64,000 nt of DNA from Gordonia shandongensis DSM 45094. Its GTDB lineage: Bacteria > Actinomycetota > Actinomycetes > Mycobacteriales > Mycobacteriaceae. Made by a program: the position numbers and the translations under genes. The stretch spans positions 434,001-498,000 of the forward strand of contig NZ_AUHE01000002.1 in NCBI RefSeq assembly GCF_000423025.1. Reading direction: 5' to 3'. The notes beneath the pieces are model-generated. The model searched no databases. It was not told the DNA's origin and saw only the letters and a list, made by a program, of their open reading frames with translations. Below are positions 30,875 to 39,048 of this stretch, in pieces (within the stretch, counting starts at the first letter, position 1; each line of letters begins with the position of its first letter).

Positions 30875-31603
30875 TCAGTCCAGGACACCGCGGACAGCGG
30901 CCTTGACCAGCTGGGTGTGGAGGGTCACCGACAGCGCGGCCATCTCCCGAACCAGTTCCTCCGCGCGATCACGCGCACCGGTCCCCTTGCCCTTCGCGAT
31001 CGGGCCCGCGATCTGCGCCACGAGGCCGGCCTCACGATCCGCGCTCACCTTGAACGCACGCAGATGGCGTGTCTCCACCCCGAAGTTCGCCAGTGCGGCC
31101 GCCGCCTCGACCAGACGCACCGCGTCCTCGTCGAAGAAGCCGCCCGGGCCCGCCGTCAGCAGACCGTTGCGGACGAGTTCGGTGATGAACGCCGAATCGA
31201 CCTCGGTGCGTTCGATCAGAGCCTCCCGGGACACCCGTCCCCCACGCTCGCTGAAGTCGGTGGCCGGCGCCACGGCAGTGCGCGCCGACGACAGCAGGCG
31301 GGCGCCGGGTCCGCCGGCATCGCTCTCCGCGTCCATCGCATCGAGCTGTTCTCGGATCACCTTGAGCGGCAGATACCGGTCACGTTGAGCGGTGAGCACG
31401 AAGCGCAGACGCTCGCAGTCGGCGTCGCTGAATCGCCGATAGCCCGACGGCGCCCGGTCCGGGGTCACCAGTCCCTCGGCCTCGAGAAACCTGATCTTGG
31501 AGATGGTGACGTCGGGGAAGTCCTCCCGAAGGACCGCCAGGACAGCACCGATCGACATCGTGCGGTCGCTGCCGGCGGATGCACGCGCAGCTGACGAGGT
31601 CAC
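30875..31603 (-). CDS. ftsR: MerR-family cell-division regulator FtsR
   Basis: The 242-residue protein has an N-terminal MerR DNA-binding domain ([20 protein letters not shown], then [20 protein letters not shown]) and a longer C-terminal effector domain. It corresponds to Rv1828 and to FtsR of Corynebacterium glutamicum, an activator of ftsZ. The GTG start overlaps the garA stop as GTGA, so translation is coupled to garA. Confidence 0.9.
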   Translation of the reverse strand: MTSSAARASAGSDRTMSIGAVLAVLREDFPDVTISKIRFLEAEGLVTPDRAPSGYRRFSDADCERLRFVLTAQRDRYLPLKVIREQLDAMDAESDAGGPGARLLSSARTAVAPATDFSERGGRVSREALIERTEVDSAFITELVRNGLLTAGPGGFFDEDAVRLVEAAAALANFGVETRHLRAFKVSADREAGLVAQIAGPIAKGKGTGARDRAEELVREMAALSVTLHTQLVKAAVRGVLD

Positions 31604-32058
31604 GACGACGCGGCACCCGTTTCCCCGGCCTTCGGGCCGGACAGGAAGACGAGACGGAACTTGCCGATCTGAACCTCGTCGCCGCTGGTCAGCGTCGCGG
31701 TATCGATGGGCTCACGGTTCACGTAGGTGCCGTTGAGGCTCCCGACGTCGACGACCTGGAAGTCCTCGCCGTTGCGCCGGAACTCGGCGTGACGCCGACT
31801 CACCGTCACGTCGTCGAGGAAGATGTCGCTGTCGGGATGGCGGCCCGCCGAGGTGGTCGGCTGATCCAACAGGAATCGCGACCCGGCGTTGGGGCCTCGC
31901 TTCACGACCAGCAGCGCGGTTCCGGGCGAGAGTCGCTCGACGCCGGTGTCGGCCGGCTCACTCGACGTCGCCGGGGCGTCCACTTCCTTGATGAAGTCCT
32001 CGCGGAAGACAGAAGTCGTCTCCACAGGCGCCTCAAAGCCGTTGTCGTTACCGCTCAC
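31600..32058 (-). CDS. garA: FHA-domain metabolic regulator GarA/OdhI
   Basis: GarA (OdhI in corynebacteria) binds and inhibits 2-oxoglutarate dehydrogenase and controls glutamate enzymes; phosphorylation by PknB or PknG switches it off. The 152-residue product has the N-terminal phospho-acceptor motif ETTS (Thr14/Thr15 here), then an FHA domain with [12 protein letters not shown] and VSRRHAEF and the closing GSLNGTYVN. The GTG at 32058 follows AAGGAG at good spacing; a GTG one codon earlier is too close. Its position beside gcvH links glycine cleavage and nitrogen/TCA control. Confidence 0.95.
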   Translation of the reverse strand: MSGNDNGFEAPVETTSVFREDFIKEVDAPATSSEPADTGVERLSPGTALLVVKRGPNAGSRFLLDQPTTSAGRHPDSDIFLDDVTVSRRHAEFRRNGEDFQVVDVGSLNGTYVNREPIDTATLTSGDEVQIGKFRLVFLSGPKAGETGAASS

Positions 32059-32350
32059 CACATCTCCTTCATCGTCAACGCACCCCGCCGTGACCGAAGC
32101 CCATTCGAGGTACCTGGGCGAAGCCGACCGTCCGATCTCTGCCGCACGCCTGACTTCACTCGCTGGTCCACACACACCGCTCGCCTCACCCGGGAAGCGA
32201 CCTTCTGCGAGGCAGGAACCCCTTCACAAGAACCTACCGTTTTTGTCCTCGCGCCGCCCGGGGTCGGGGACGTTTGGCATACAAGAATCATATCGACCCG
32301 GCTCACCGACGAACGCGGGTCCGCCCGGAGCTCACGCCCCGGACCCGGGC
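32059..32350. other. Intergenic region between gcvH and garA
   Basis: These 292 bp hold no credible gene. Next to gcvH there is a hairpin with 8 bp arms (32316-32347). The remainder presumably carries the garA promoter. A lower-GC patch near 32270-32300 (ggcatacaagaatcatatc) is the most promoter-like stretch, but I cannot assign -35/-10 boxes with confidence. Confidence 0.45.
32316..32347 (-). terminator. Hairpin immediately after gcvH
   Basis: Perfect 8 bp arms cgggtccg / cggacccg with a 16-base GC-rich loop begin 3 bases after the gcvH stop. No T-tract follows, so termination may be partial, leaving garA partly transcribed from upstream. Confidence 0.4.
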
Positions 32351-32755
32351 TCAACTGCTGATCGCTGCGCGGTAGCCGGCCGCGTCGAGCATCCCGGCGA
32401 GCAGTCCGTCGAGATCGGCGTCGTCGGCGACGGTGATCTCCACCAGCCAACCGTCCCCGTACGGGGCGGAGTTCACCAGTTCGGGCGCCCCGTCCAATTC
32501 GGCGTTGGCCGCCGTCACGGTCCCGTCGAGCGGCCCGAAGATGTCCGAGACACTCTTCGTCGACTCCACTTCGGCGAACGACTCGCCGGTCTCGACCGCG
32601 TCGTCCTCGTCCGGGAGCTGCACGAACACGACGTCACCGAGCGCGTCCTGCGCGAAGTCGGTGATACCCACGCGGACGGTCTTGTCACCGACCTTGCGGA
32701 TCCACTCGTGGTCGGCGGTGTACCGCAGTTCGTCGGGGATCTGGCTGTCGCTCAC
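32351..32755 (-). CDS. gcvH: Glycine cleavage system H protein
   Basis: GcvH is the lipoylated carrier that shuttles the aminomethyl group between P-, T- and L-proteins. The 134-residue protein shows YTADHEW near the N-terminus, and the lipoylation site ESTKSVSD with the modified Lys at about residue 67. I start at the GTG at 32755 (MSDSQIPDEL), which has GAGAGG upstream and matches family length; an ATG six codons earlier is less likely. It begins the gcvH-garA segment, downstream of pgsA2. Confidence 0.96.
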   Translation of the reverse strand: MSDSQIPDELRYTADHEWIRKVGDKTVRVGITDFAQDALGDVVFVQLPDEDDAVETGESFAEVESTKSVSDIFGPLDGTVTAANAELDGAPELVNSAPYGDGWLVEITVADDADLDGLLAGMLDAAGYRAAISS

Positions 32756-32912
32756 GTTTCGGCCTCTCTTCATGGACTTCGCCCCTCCGCGGAGGGACCG
32801 GTGGACGCGTCCCGGGCTCGCGCTGCGGTGGCCCGGGGACTCTGACGAGACAGACTCTAACGTGCCCCGAGCCCGGAATCCGCATCCGCCCGGATTCGAC
32901 CGGGGGACGTGA

Positions 32913-33536
32913 TCATGCCGTGACCCGCGGCATGGCGCGGATCACGGAGATCGTCTGGATCCAGTACAGGACCAGCGACCACAGATAGAGTCCGACACCC
33001 CACAGCAGGAACGCCCATCCCACCGGGAAGAACACCGTCCCGATCACACCGTCGATCTGGCCGGCGAGGACCCACGGGAAGGCGCTCATCAGCGCGAACG
33101 TGGCGGCCTTGCCGACGTACAGGGTGGGCAGTGCGCGGATCCCCCGTGAGGCCAGCAGCGGTGCCGTCGCGAACAGCAGCACCTCGCGGCCGAGGATCAG
33201 GCCGATGAGCCACCACGGGACGAAGTCGCGAAGCCCGAAGCAGATCGGGATCACGATCACGTACAGCCGATCCGCCGCGGGATCGAGGAGCGCACCCAAC
33301 CGGGACGACTGGTTCAGCCATCGCGCGAGCTTGCCGTCGAGCCAGTCGGTGAGGCCCGAGACGAACAGCACGACGAACGCCCAGCCCGCGGACTCCTCCG
33401 CCATCAGCAGCCAGATGAAGACCGGGATCAGCGCCAGCCGCAGCACGCTCAACGCATTCGGGACCGTCCACACGGCGTCCCCGGGTCTCGCGGCGTCCCC
33501 GGGTCTCGCGGCGTCGCCGGCCTCCTGCTCGGTCAT
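32913..33536 (-). CDS. pgsA2: CDP-alcohol phosphatidyltransferase (PgsA2-like)
   Basis: This membrane enzyme of 207 residues transfers a phosphatidyl group from CDP-diacylglycerol to an alcohol. The full CAP motif D-x2-DG-x2-AR-x8-G-x3-D-x3-D is present at about residues 64-89 (DWLDGKLAR, then GALLDPAADR). There are about five to six membrane spans. Whether the alcohol is glycerol phosphate or phosphatidylglycerol (cardiolipin synthase) is uncertain; the mycobacterial ortholog Rv1822 has been proposed for both. It starts 17 bp after secA2. Its N-terminus contains an in-frame 18 bp duplication (AARPGD twice). Confidence 0.88.
   Translation of the reverse strand: MTEQEAGDAARPGDAARPGDAVWTVPNALSVLRLALIPVFIWLLMAEESAGWAFVVLFVSGLTDWLDGKLARWLNQSSRLGALLDPAADRLYVIVIPICFGLRDFVPWWLIGLILGREVLLFATAPLLASRGIRALPTLYVGKAATFALMSAFPWVLAGQIDGVIGTVFFPVGWAFLLWGVGLYLWSLVLYWIQTISVIRAMPRVTA
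33474..33509 (-). repeat. In-frame 18 bp tandem duplication at the pgsA2 N-terminus
   Basis: ggcgtccccgggtctcgc occurs twice in a row (33474 and 33492), followed by a partial third copy. It encodes repeated ARPGDA before the first membrane span. Confidence 0.93.
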
Positions 33537-33552
33537 CGGAGAAGCCCGTCGC

Positions 33553-35847
33553 TCATCGGAAGATGCCGACGATGCCCTGAATCGCCTGCGCTCCCGCGGA
33601 GGCGAAGTGGTTCTCGTGGACGAGGTAGGTCCACGTCATCGTGGAGCGGTGCAGACCCTCCAGTCCGAGATCGACGCCGTCGGCGGTGATCGTGGCGGCC
33701 GTGAACGTCTCGCGGGCGGCATCCATCGCCTCGTCGACCAGTTGGGTGAACTCCGCGAAGATCAGCTTGTGGAACTCCTCGAGCGGGCTCTGCGCACCGA
33801 GCGCCCGCAGATGGATGCTCGCCTGCACGTCGGCGACGTAGGCGAGGTGGTCGGCCCACGCGCGGTCGAGGTGATACAGGACGATCTGGCGAGCCGCCTC
33901 CACGAGCACCTCGCGGTCGACGTCGCCCGACAGCTCCTCGTACCGCTCCGGCGCCGACTCGGCGAGATCGTCGAGCGCCTGCTCGGTGGTCAGCACCGTC
34001 ATGCGCCGCCGCACGATCGCGTTGCGCTGCTCGTTGATCTGCTTGTTGTACGCCCACGTATCGCTGTGAAGCTGCAGCATCGCGCCCTCGGCGATCCGCT
34101 GCGCCGATGCGACGCTCTCCGCGCCCTTCGGACCCATCGACCCGTCCGACGAGACCGGCTGCTGCTCACGCTGGTGCGTGAGATTCTTCACGACCAGCGG
34201 GTCCTCGAGGCTCGAGAAGAACACCGAACGCCCCGGGTCCCCCTGCCTGCCGGCACGCCCGCGGAGCTGATTGTCGAGCCGCTCGGTGTCGTATCGTCCC
34301 GTGCCGACGACGCACAGTCCGCCCAGTTCGACCACCTCGTCGCGGGCCTCGGCATCTCCGTCGGAGCCGCCGAGACGGATGTCGGTGCCGCGCCCCGCCA
34401 TCTGTGTCGACACCGTGACCGCACCCTTGCGTCCGGCCTCGGCGATGATCCGCGCCTCCTCGGCGTCGTTCTTCGCGTTGAGGACCACCGCGGGAACATC
34501 GGCCCGCTCGAGGAAGTACGCCAACTCCTCGGACTGCGCGACATCGTGAGTGCCGATGAGGATCGGCTGGCCGGTCTCGTGGATCTCGGCGACGAAGTCG
34601 ACGACCGCCTCCACCTTGTGAGCCTTGTTGTCGTACACGCGGTCGGGCTCGTCTTCGCGGATGTTCGGTGCGTTCGACGGGATCTGGGAGACGCCGAGAT
34701 CGTAGAACTGTCGGAACTGCTCGCCGGCGGTGATCGCGGTGCCGGTCATGCCCGCGACTCGCGGATACCTGCCGATGAGCGCCTGCACGGTGATCGTGTC
34801 GATCACCTCGCCGGCCTGTGTCGGCGTCAGCCCCTCCTTGTACTCGACCGCCGCCTGGACTCCGTCGGGCCACCGCTGGAGCCGGGCCACGCGCCCGCGG
34901 GCGGCGTTGATCAGGTGGACCGCGTCGTCGCGCACGATGTAGTCGACGTCCCGCTCCAGCAGGTAGTAGGCGTACAGCGCCACGTTCACGTGGACGAGCG
35001 TCGTCGAGACGTGATCCTCGCTGTAGAGGTCGATGCCGCCGAGGGTGGTCTCGACGAATCGAGCCCCCTCCTCGGTCAGCGCGACGTTCTTCCCGTCCTG
35101 ATCGATCTCGTAGTGCTTGGTCTTGAGGTGGGCGACCACCTCGTGAATGGCGCTGTTGGGCGTCTCGGCGTCGGTCGATCCGGCCAGGATCAGCGGGACG
35201 AGCGCCTCGTCGACCAGCACCGAGTCGGCCTCGTCCACGATGACGACGTCGGGTTCGGGCGCCACGAGCTCGTCCTCGCGAAGAGCGAGGTGATCGCGGA
35301 GGACGTCGAAACCGACCTCGTTCACCGAGGCATAGGTGACGTCGGCGTCGTATGCCTCCTGCCGTTCGCCACGCGTACTGTGCTCGTCGATCGACGCGAC
35401 GCTGACGCCGAACAGCTCGTAGAGCGGCTTCATCCAGGCCGCGTCTCGAGCCGCGAGGTAGTCGTTGACCGACACCACGTGGATCTGGTGTCCGTCGAGG
35501 GCGTATCCGATCGCCGCGATCGCCCCGGCGAGAGTCTTGCCCTCACCCGTGGCCATCTCCACCACGTCACCCTCGAGCATCCGCAGCGCGCCCTGGAGCT
35601 GCACGTCGAACGGCGTCATGTCGAGCGTGCGCGTTCCGCCTTCGCGGACCATCGCCAGGAACTTGGCGCGATCGACCGAGCGACTCATGTCGAGTTCCGA
35701 TGCCGTGTCGGCGAACGCGGAGCTCTCCAACTCCTTGGCCCACTCGTCGTGTGCGGCGGAGTCCGCGATCATCGACAGCGACTGCGATTGGTTCCGAGAG
35801 GTCTGCGCACCCAGCATGCGCCACATCGCGTTGGTGAGTCTTCCCAC
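33553..35847 (-). CDS. secA2: Accessory preprotein translocase ATPase SecA2
   Basis: SecA2 is the accessory SecA motor of actinobacteria, exporting a limited set of proteins through SecYEG. The 764-residue length matches SecA2 rather than housekeeping SecA1, which is longer with a metal-binding tail. Walker A MATGEGKT lies near residue 100. [17 protein letters not shown] and [10 protein letters not shown] are also visible. The ATG at 35847 is at the head of a secA2-pgsA2 unit, the same order as in mycobacteria. It is divergent from a META-domain lipoprotein, separated by 144 bp. Confidence 0.95.
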   Translation of the reverse strand: MGRLTNAMWRMLGAQTSRNQSQSLSMIADSAAHDEWAKELESSAFADTASELDMSRSVDRAKFLAMVREGGTRTLDMTPFDVQLQGALRMLEGDVVEMATGEGKTLAGAIAAIGYALDGHQIHVVSVNDYLAARDAAWMKPLYELFGVSVASIDEHSTRGERQEAYDADVTYASVNEVGFDVLRDHLALREDELVAPEPDVVIVDEADSVLVDEALVPLILAGSTDAETPNSAIHEVVAHLKTKHYEIDQDGKNVALTEEGARFVETTLGGIDLYSEDHVSTTLVHVNVALYAYYLLERDVDYIVRDDAVHLINAARGRVARLQRWPDGVQAAVEYKEGLTPTQAGEVIDTITVQALIGRYPRVAGMTGTAITAGEQFRQFYDLGVSQIPSNAPNIREDEPDRVYDNKAHKVEAVVDFVAEIHETGQPILIGTHDVAQSEELAYFLERADVPAVVLNAKNDAEEARIIAEAGRKGAVTVSTQMAGRGTDIRLGGSDGDAEARDEVVELGGLCVVGTGRYDTERLDNQLRGRAGRQGDPGRSVFFSSLEDPLVVKNLTHQREQQPVSSDGSMGPKGAESVASAQRIAEGAMLQLHSDTWAYNKQINEQRNAIVRRRMTVLTTEQALDDLAESAPERYEELSGDVDREVLVEAARQIVLYHLDRAWADHLAYVADVQASIHLRALGAQSPLEEFHKLIFAEFTQLVDEAMDAARETFTAATITADGVDLGLEGLHRSTMTWTYLVHENHFASAGAQAIQGIVGIFR

Positions 35848-35991
35848 GTGCTTCCTGTTCCTCGTCCTGGCGTCCGGGTCGTCGTATTCCGCCGTTGTGA
35901 GATTCCGGCGGCGGTCGCGCGGTGACGCGACACACTCCGATCGTGCTCTACCGTACGCGGACGACGCCGCACATCGTTTACCGTGGCGTGT

Positions 35992-36798
35992 ATGACACCG
36001 GTTCGACGCATCTGGACGGGCTCACTCGGGGTTGCCGCGACACTGCTGGTGGCGGCGACGGCGCTGACCTCCTGTTCGTCCGACGACGGACCGACCGCGT
36101 CCGACCCCGCGGCGCTGATCGGTCACACCTACATCTCCACCGACGTCGACGGCACCGCCATCCCCGGCGGCGGTCCCCTCACCGTGGCCTTCCCCGAAGC
36201 CGGCCGGATCAGCGCGAACGCCGGCTGCAACGGGCACGGCGGGTCGGTGGCCTTCACCGGTACCACGATGACCACCGGGAACCTCCTGGGAACGCTGATG
36301 GCCTGCCCGCCGCCCCGCGACACGGCCGATCAGTGGGTGTCCGATCTCTTCGCCGAGCCGCTGACGTGGGAGTTGGCCGACACCACGCTGACCCTGTCGC
36401 GCGGCGACCAGACGGTGACCCTCGCCGAACGCGAGGACCAGCCGCTCATCGGCACACGGTGGCGCGTCCACTCCACGGTGAGCGCCTCGGGGGTCACCAG
36501 CTCCCGGGCCATCACGCGGGCCGAGCCGTTCATCCAGATCGACACCGACGGCAGGGTCACGGGGAACGCCGGCTGCAACGCCGTCACCGGCACAGCGACC
36601 GTCGACGGTGATCGGATCGACTTCTCCCCGCTCGCGACCACGCGAAAGATGTGCGAACCCGAGATCACCGAGGTCGAACGGGCCGTCCTCGCGGCTGTGA
36701 ACGGGTCGGTCACCTACCGGCTCGACGGGGAGAAGCTGTCCCTGACCAATGTGGCGGACCCTGCACTGGGACTGCGGCTCGAGGTGGCCGACGACTGA
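35992..36798 (+). CDS. META-domain lipoprotein with two HslJ-like repeats
   Basis: The ATG at 35992 gives a signal sequence with lipobox LTSC (Cys28), so the mature protein is a surface lipoprotein. Two META/HslJ domains follow, each with the hallmark NAGCN: first near residue 75 ([14 protein letters not shown]), second near residue 190 ([14 protein letters not shown]). Each ends with a M-x-C segment (MACPPP, KMCEPE). META proteins are tied to envelope stress or drug tolerance, but biochemical roles are unclear. A GTG three codons upstream is an alternative start. It is divergent from secA2. Confidence 0.85.
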   Translation: MTPVRRIWTGSLGVAATLLVAATALTSCSSDDGPTASDPAALIGHTYISTDVDGTAIPGGGPLTVAFPEAGRISANAGCNGHGGSVAFTGTTMTTGNLLGTLMACPPPRDTADQWVSDLFAEPLTWELADTTLTLSRGDQTVTLAEREDQPLIGTRWRVHSTVSASGVTSSRAITRAEPFIQIDTDGRVTGNAGCNAVTGTATVDGDRIDFSPLATTRKMCEPEITEVERAVLAAVNGSVTYRLDGEKLSLTNVADPALGLRLEVADD

Positions 36799-36849
36799 TC
36801 CCGGCAACCGGCACCGTTCGCCCCGCTCCGCTGGCATAGACTTGCCGAG

Positions 36850-37683
36850 ATGGGGAAGAAAAGGACGGATGGGACACCGAGACTGCCGAAGAAGGTCTAC
36901 GAGTCCGAACTCTTCCGGCTGCAGACCGAACTCGTCGAACTCCAGGAATGGGTCCGCACGACCGGCGCTCGCGTGGTCGTCGTCTTCGAGGGCCGCGACG
37001 CCGCCGGCAAGGGTGGTGCGATCAAGCGGATCAGCGAATACCTGAGTCCCCGCGTCTGCCGCGTCGCGGCGCTTCCGGCCCCGACGGACCGCGAACGGGG
37101 CCAGTGGTACTACCAGCGCTATGTCGCCCACCTGCCCGCACCCGGCGAGATCGTCCTCTTCGACCGTTCCTGGTACAACCGGGCCGGCGTCGAGAAGGTG
37201 ATGGGCTTCTGCACCCCCGAGGAGCACACGCGGTTCCTGCGCCAGACCCCGATCTTCGAGCAGATGCTCATCGACGACGGCATCATCCTGCGAAAGTACT
37301 GGTTCTCGGTGTCGAACGACGAGCAGCTCCGTCGGTTCCGTGCGCGTCGTGACGACCCGGTGCGGCAGTGGAAGCTCTCGCCGATGGATCTGGAGTCGGT
37401 GTACCGCTGGGAGGAGTATTCGCGAGCCAAGGACGAGATGATGGTGCACACCGACACCTCCGCCAGCCCCTGGTTCATCGTCGAATCGGATCACAAACGG
37501 CACGCGCGCCTGAACATGATCGCGCATCTGCTCTCGACCATCGACTACGAACCGACGAAACGTCCCGAGGTGAAGCTTCCGAAGAAGCCCGTCGTCTCGG
37601 GGAACTATCACCGCCCGCCGCGATCACTGTCGAAGTTCGTCCCCGATCACGTGGCGGCACTGCTCGGCGACACCGAGCACTGA
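36850..37683 (+). CDS. ppk2: Polyphosphate kinase 2 (class I)
   Basis: PPK2 uses inorganic polyphosphate to phosphorylate nucleoside diphosphates, or the reverse. The 277-residue single-domain protein shows Walker A GRDAAGKGGAIKRI near residues 49-62, the lid-adjacent RGQWYYQRYVAHLP, and Walker B LFDRSWYNRAGVEKVMGFC. The length fits class I with one domain. It precedes a polysaccharide pyruvyl transferase gene by 21 bp, likely in one transcript. Confidence 0.94.
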   Translation: MGKKRTDGTPRLPKKVYESELFRLQTELVELQEWVRTTGARVVVVFEGRDAAGKGGAIKRISEYLSPRVCRVAALPAPTDRERGQWYYQRYVAHLPAPGEIVLFDRSWYNRAGVEKVMGFCTPEEHTRFLRQTPIFEQMLIDDGIILRKYWFSVSNDEQLRRFRARRDDPVRQWKLSPMDLESVYRWEEYSRAKDEMMVHTDTSASPWFIVESDHKRHARLNMIAHLLSTIDYEPTKRPEVKLPKKPVVSGNYHRPPRSLSKFVPDHVAALLGDTEH

Positions 37684-37704
37684 GTCAAGACAGGCACCGA
37701 CACC

Positions 37705-38958
37705 ATGTTCTCCCGACCGGGACACCGGCCACTCGTTCCTGCGCTGATCCAGCGCGCTCACCGCGTATCGCGGAACCGCGACATCGTCTACCTCGTCACC
37801 ACGGCGGGCCACCCGAACTTCGGCGACGAGCTGATCGTCGAAGCCTGGCTGAGCCACCTCGCCGCACATCGACCGTTCGCGCGCGTCATCGTCGACTCGC
37901 CGCGACCGGGCCAGGCCGCCCTGCTGCTGCGCCACGCGAACAGGCGCGCCGTGTTCGTCGACACGCTCTGGCGGTTGACCCTCCACGCTGCCGGTGACGA
38001 GGCCGGCGCGCACATCGACCGAGACGCCCCGTGGGCGTGGGTCGCCGAGGCGGCGAGCACTCCGGGGACCGCGCCGCGCGAGAGCGAAGGGGTGGAACTG
38101 CTTCTCGCCGCCGACACCATCCACCTCGTCGGCGGCGGATTCATCAACAACGTCTGGCCCCACCATGTGTCACTGGTGTCCGCGATCGCCGCGGCGGCCG
38201 ACGTCTCGGGGGCCCGCGCGGTCGCGACCGGAGCCGGATTCACTCCGGCCGTCGAGGGCCCGGCTCGTGAACGCCTCCTGGCGGACCTCGGTCGTTTCGA
38301 CTCGGTCGACGTCCGCGATCGACCCACCGCGGAGCTGGTGTCCGGACTGCTCGGGGTCACGACCTCGGGGGACGACGCCTGGCTCTCCCGACGGGTGACG
38401 CGCCGACCGCGCGCCGCGGATCCCACGGGCCGCGTGACGCTCTGCATCCAGAGCGACCTCACCGACGACTTCCACTGGGACGGCCACGCGGGCGTCGCCG
38501 GTCTGGCCGCCTTCGTCGCCGCGACACTCGACTCGTGGCGGGTCGACGGCCGCGACGTGACCGTCGTCGAAGCCATCCCCGGACACGATGTCCGGGTGGC
38601 CGAGATGCTCGGTGAGCGACTCGCGGACGCGCGCCGCGTGCCGTTCATGAACGTCTGGCGCAACGGGCTGCCGGTCGGGATCGGAACCACGTGGATCTCC
38701 ACACGCTTCCATCCACATCTGTTGGCGGCCGCGGCCGGCGACTCCGGGGTGGCCGTCGTCGGCCGCCCGGACTACTACTCGACGAAACATCAGTCGCTGG
38801 TCGACGCGGGATCCGCGTGGACCGTGATCGGCAACGGGCGCGACATCCCGCCGCGACCGACGGCCGGCGGCTTCACCCCGGACGCCGCGGCAGCGCACCG
38901 TGCCTCGAAACGGCGCCTGGCCGCACAGCTCTACCCCGCCGGGGTCCGTCTCCGCTGA
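37705..38958 (+). CDS. Polysaccharide pyruvyl transferase family protein
   Basis: Members of this family add pyruvate ketals to sugars of cell-surface polysaccharides. The 417-residue product shows the CsaB-like opening YLVTTAGHPNFGDELI, then HLVGGGFINNVW, a mid-region VTLCIQSDLTD and the family end-motif ISTRFHPHLLAAAAGDSGVAV. No signal peptide is seen, so it is probably cytosolic. No other glycan gene lies nearby; only ppk2 is adjacent, and the functional connection is unclear. Confidence 0.85.
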   Translation: MFSRPGHRPLVPALIQRAHRVSRNRDIVYLVTTAGHPNFGDELIVEAWLSHLAAHRPFARVIVDSPRPGQAALLLRHANRRAVFVDTLWRLTLHAAGDEAGAHIDRDAPWAWVAEAASTPGTAPRESEGVELLLAADTIHLVGGGFINNVWPHHVSLVSAIAAAADVSGARAVATGAGFTPAVEGPARERLLADLGRFDSVDVRDRPTAELVSGLLGVTTSGDDAWLSRRVTRRPRAADPTGRVTLCIQSDLTDDFHWDGHAGVAGLAAFVAATLDSWRVDGRDVTVVEAIPGHDVRVAEMLGERLADARRVPFMNVWRNGLPVGIGTTWISTRFHPHLLAAAAGDSGVAVVGRPDYYSTKHQSLVDAGSAWTVIGNGRDIPPRPTAGGFTPDAAAAHRASKRRLAAQLYPAGVRLR

Positions 38959-38970
38959 TTCAGCGCATCC

Positions 38971-39019
38971 CCGAGAAGTCCTGACACCCGAGAAGCCCTG
39001 TCACCGGAGAAGTCGCGTA
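38971..39019. repeat. 17 bp imperfect tandem repeat before a terminator
   Basis: ccgagaagtcctgacac (38971-38987) is followed by ccgagaagccctgtcac (38988-39004) and a third partial copy, cggagaagtcgcgt. It lies in the non-coding gap after the pyruvyl transferase gene. Confidence 0.85.
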
Positions 39020-39020
39020 C

Positions 39021-39046
39021 CCCCGGGGCGCGGGTGCGCCCCGGGG
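39021..39046. terminator. Bidirectional terminator between convergent genes
   Basis: A perfect 11 bp stem ccccggggcgc with its complement and a gggt loop lies between the pyruvyl transferase stop and the tex stop, and can serve both directions. Confidence 0.85.
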
Positions 39047-39048
39047 CC

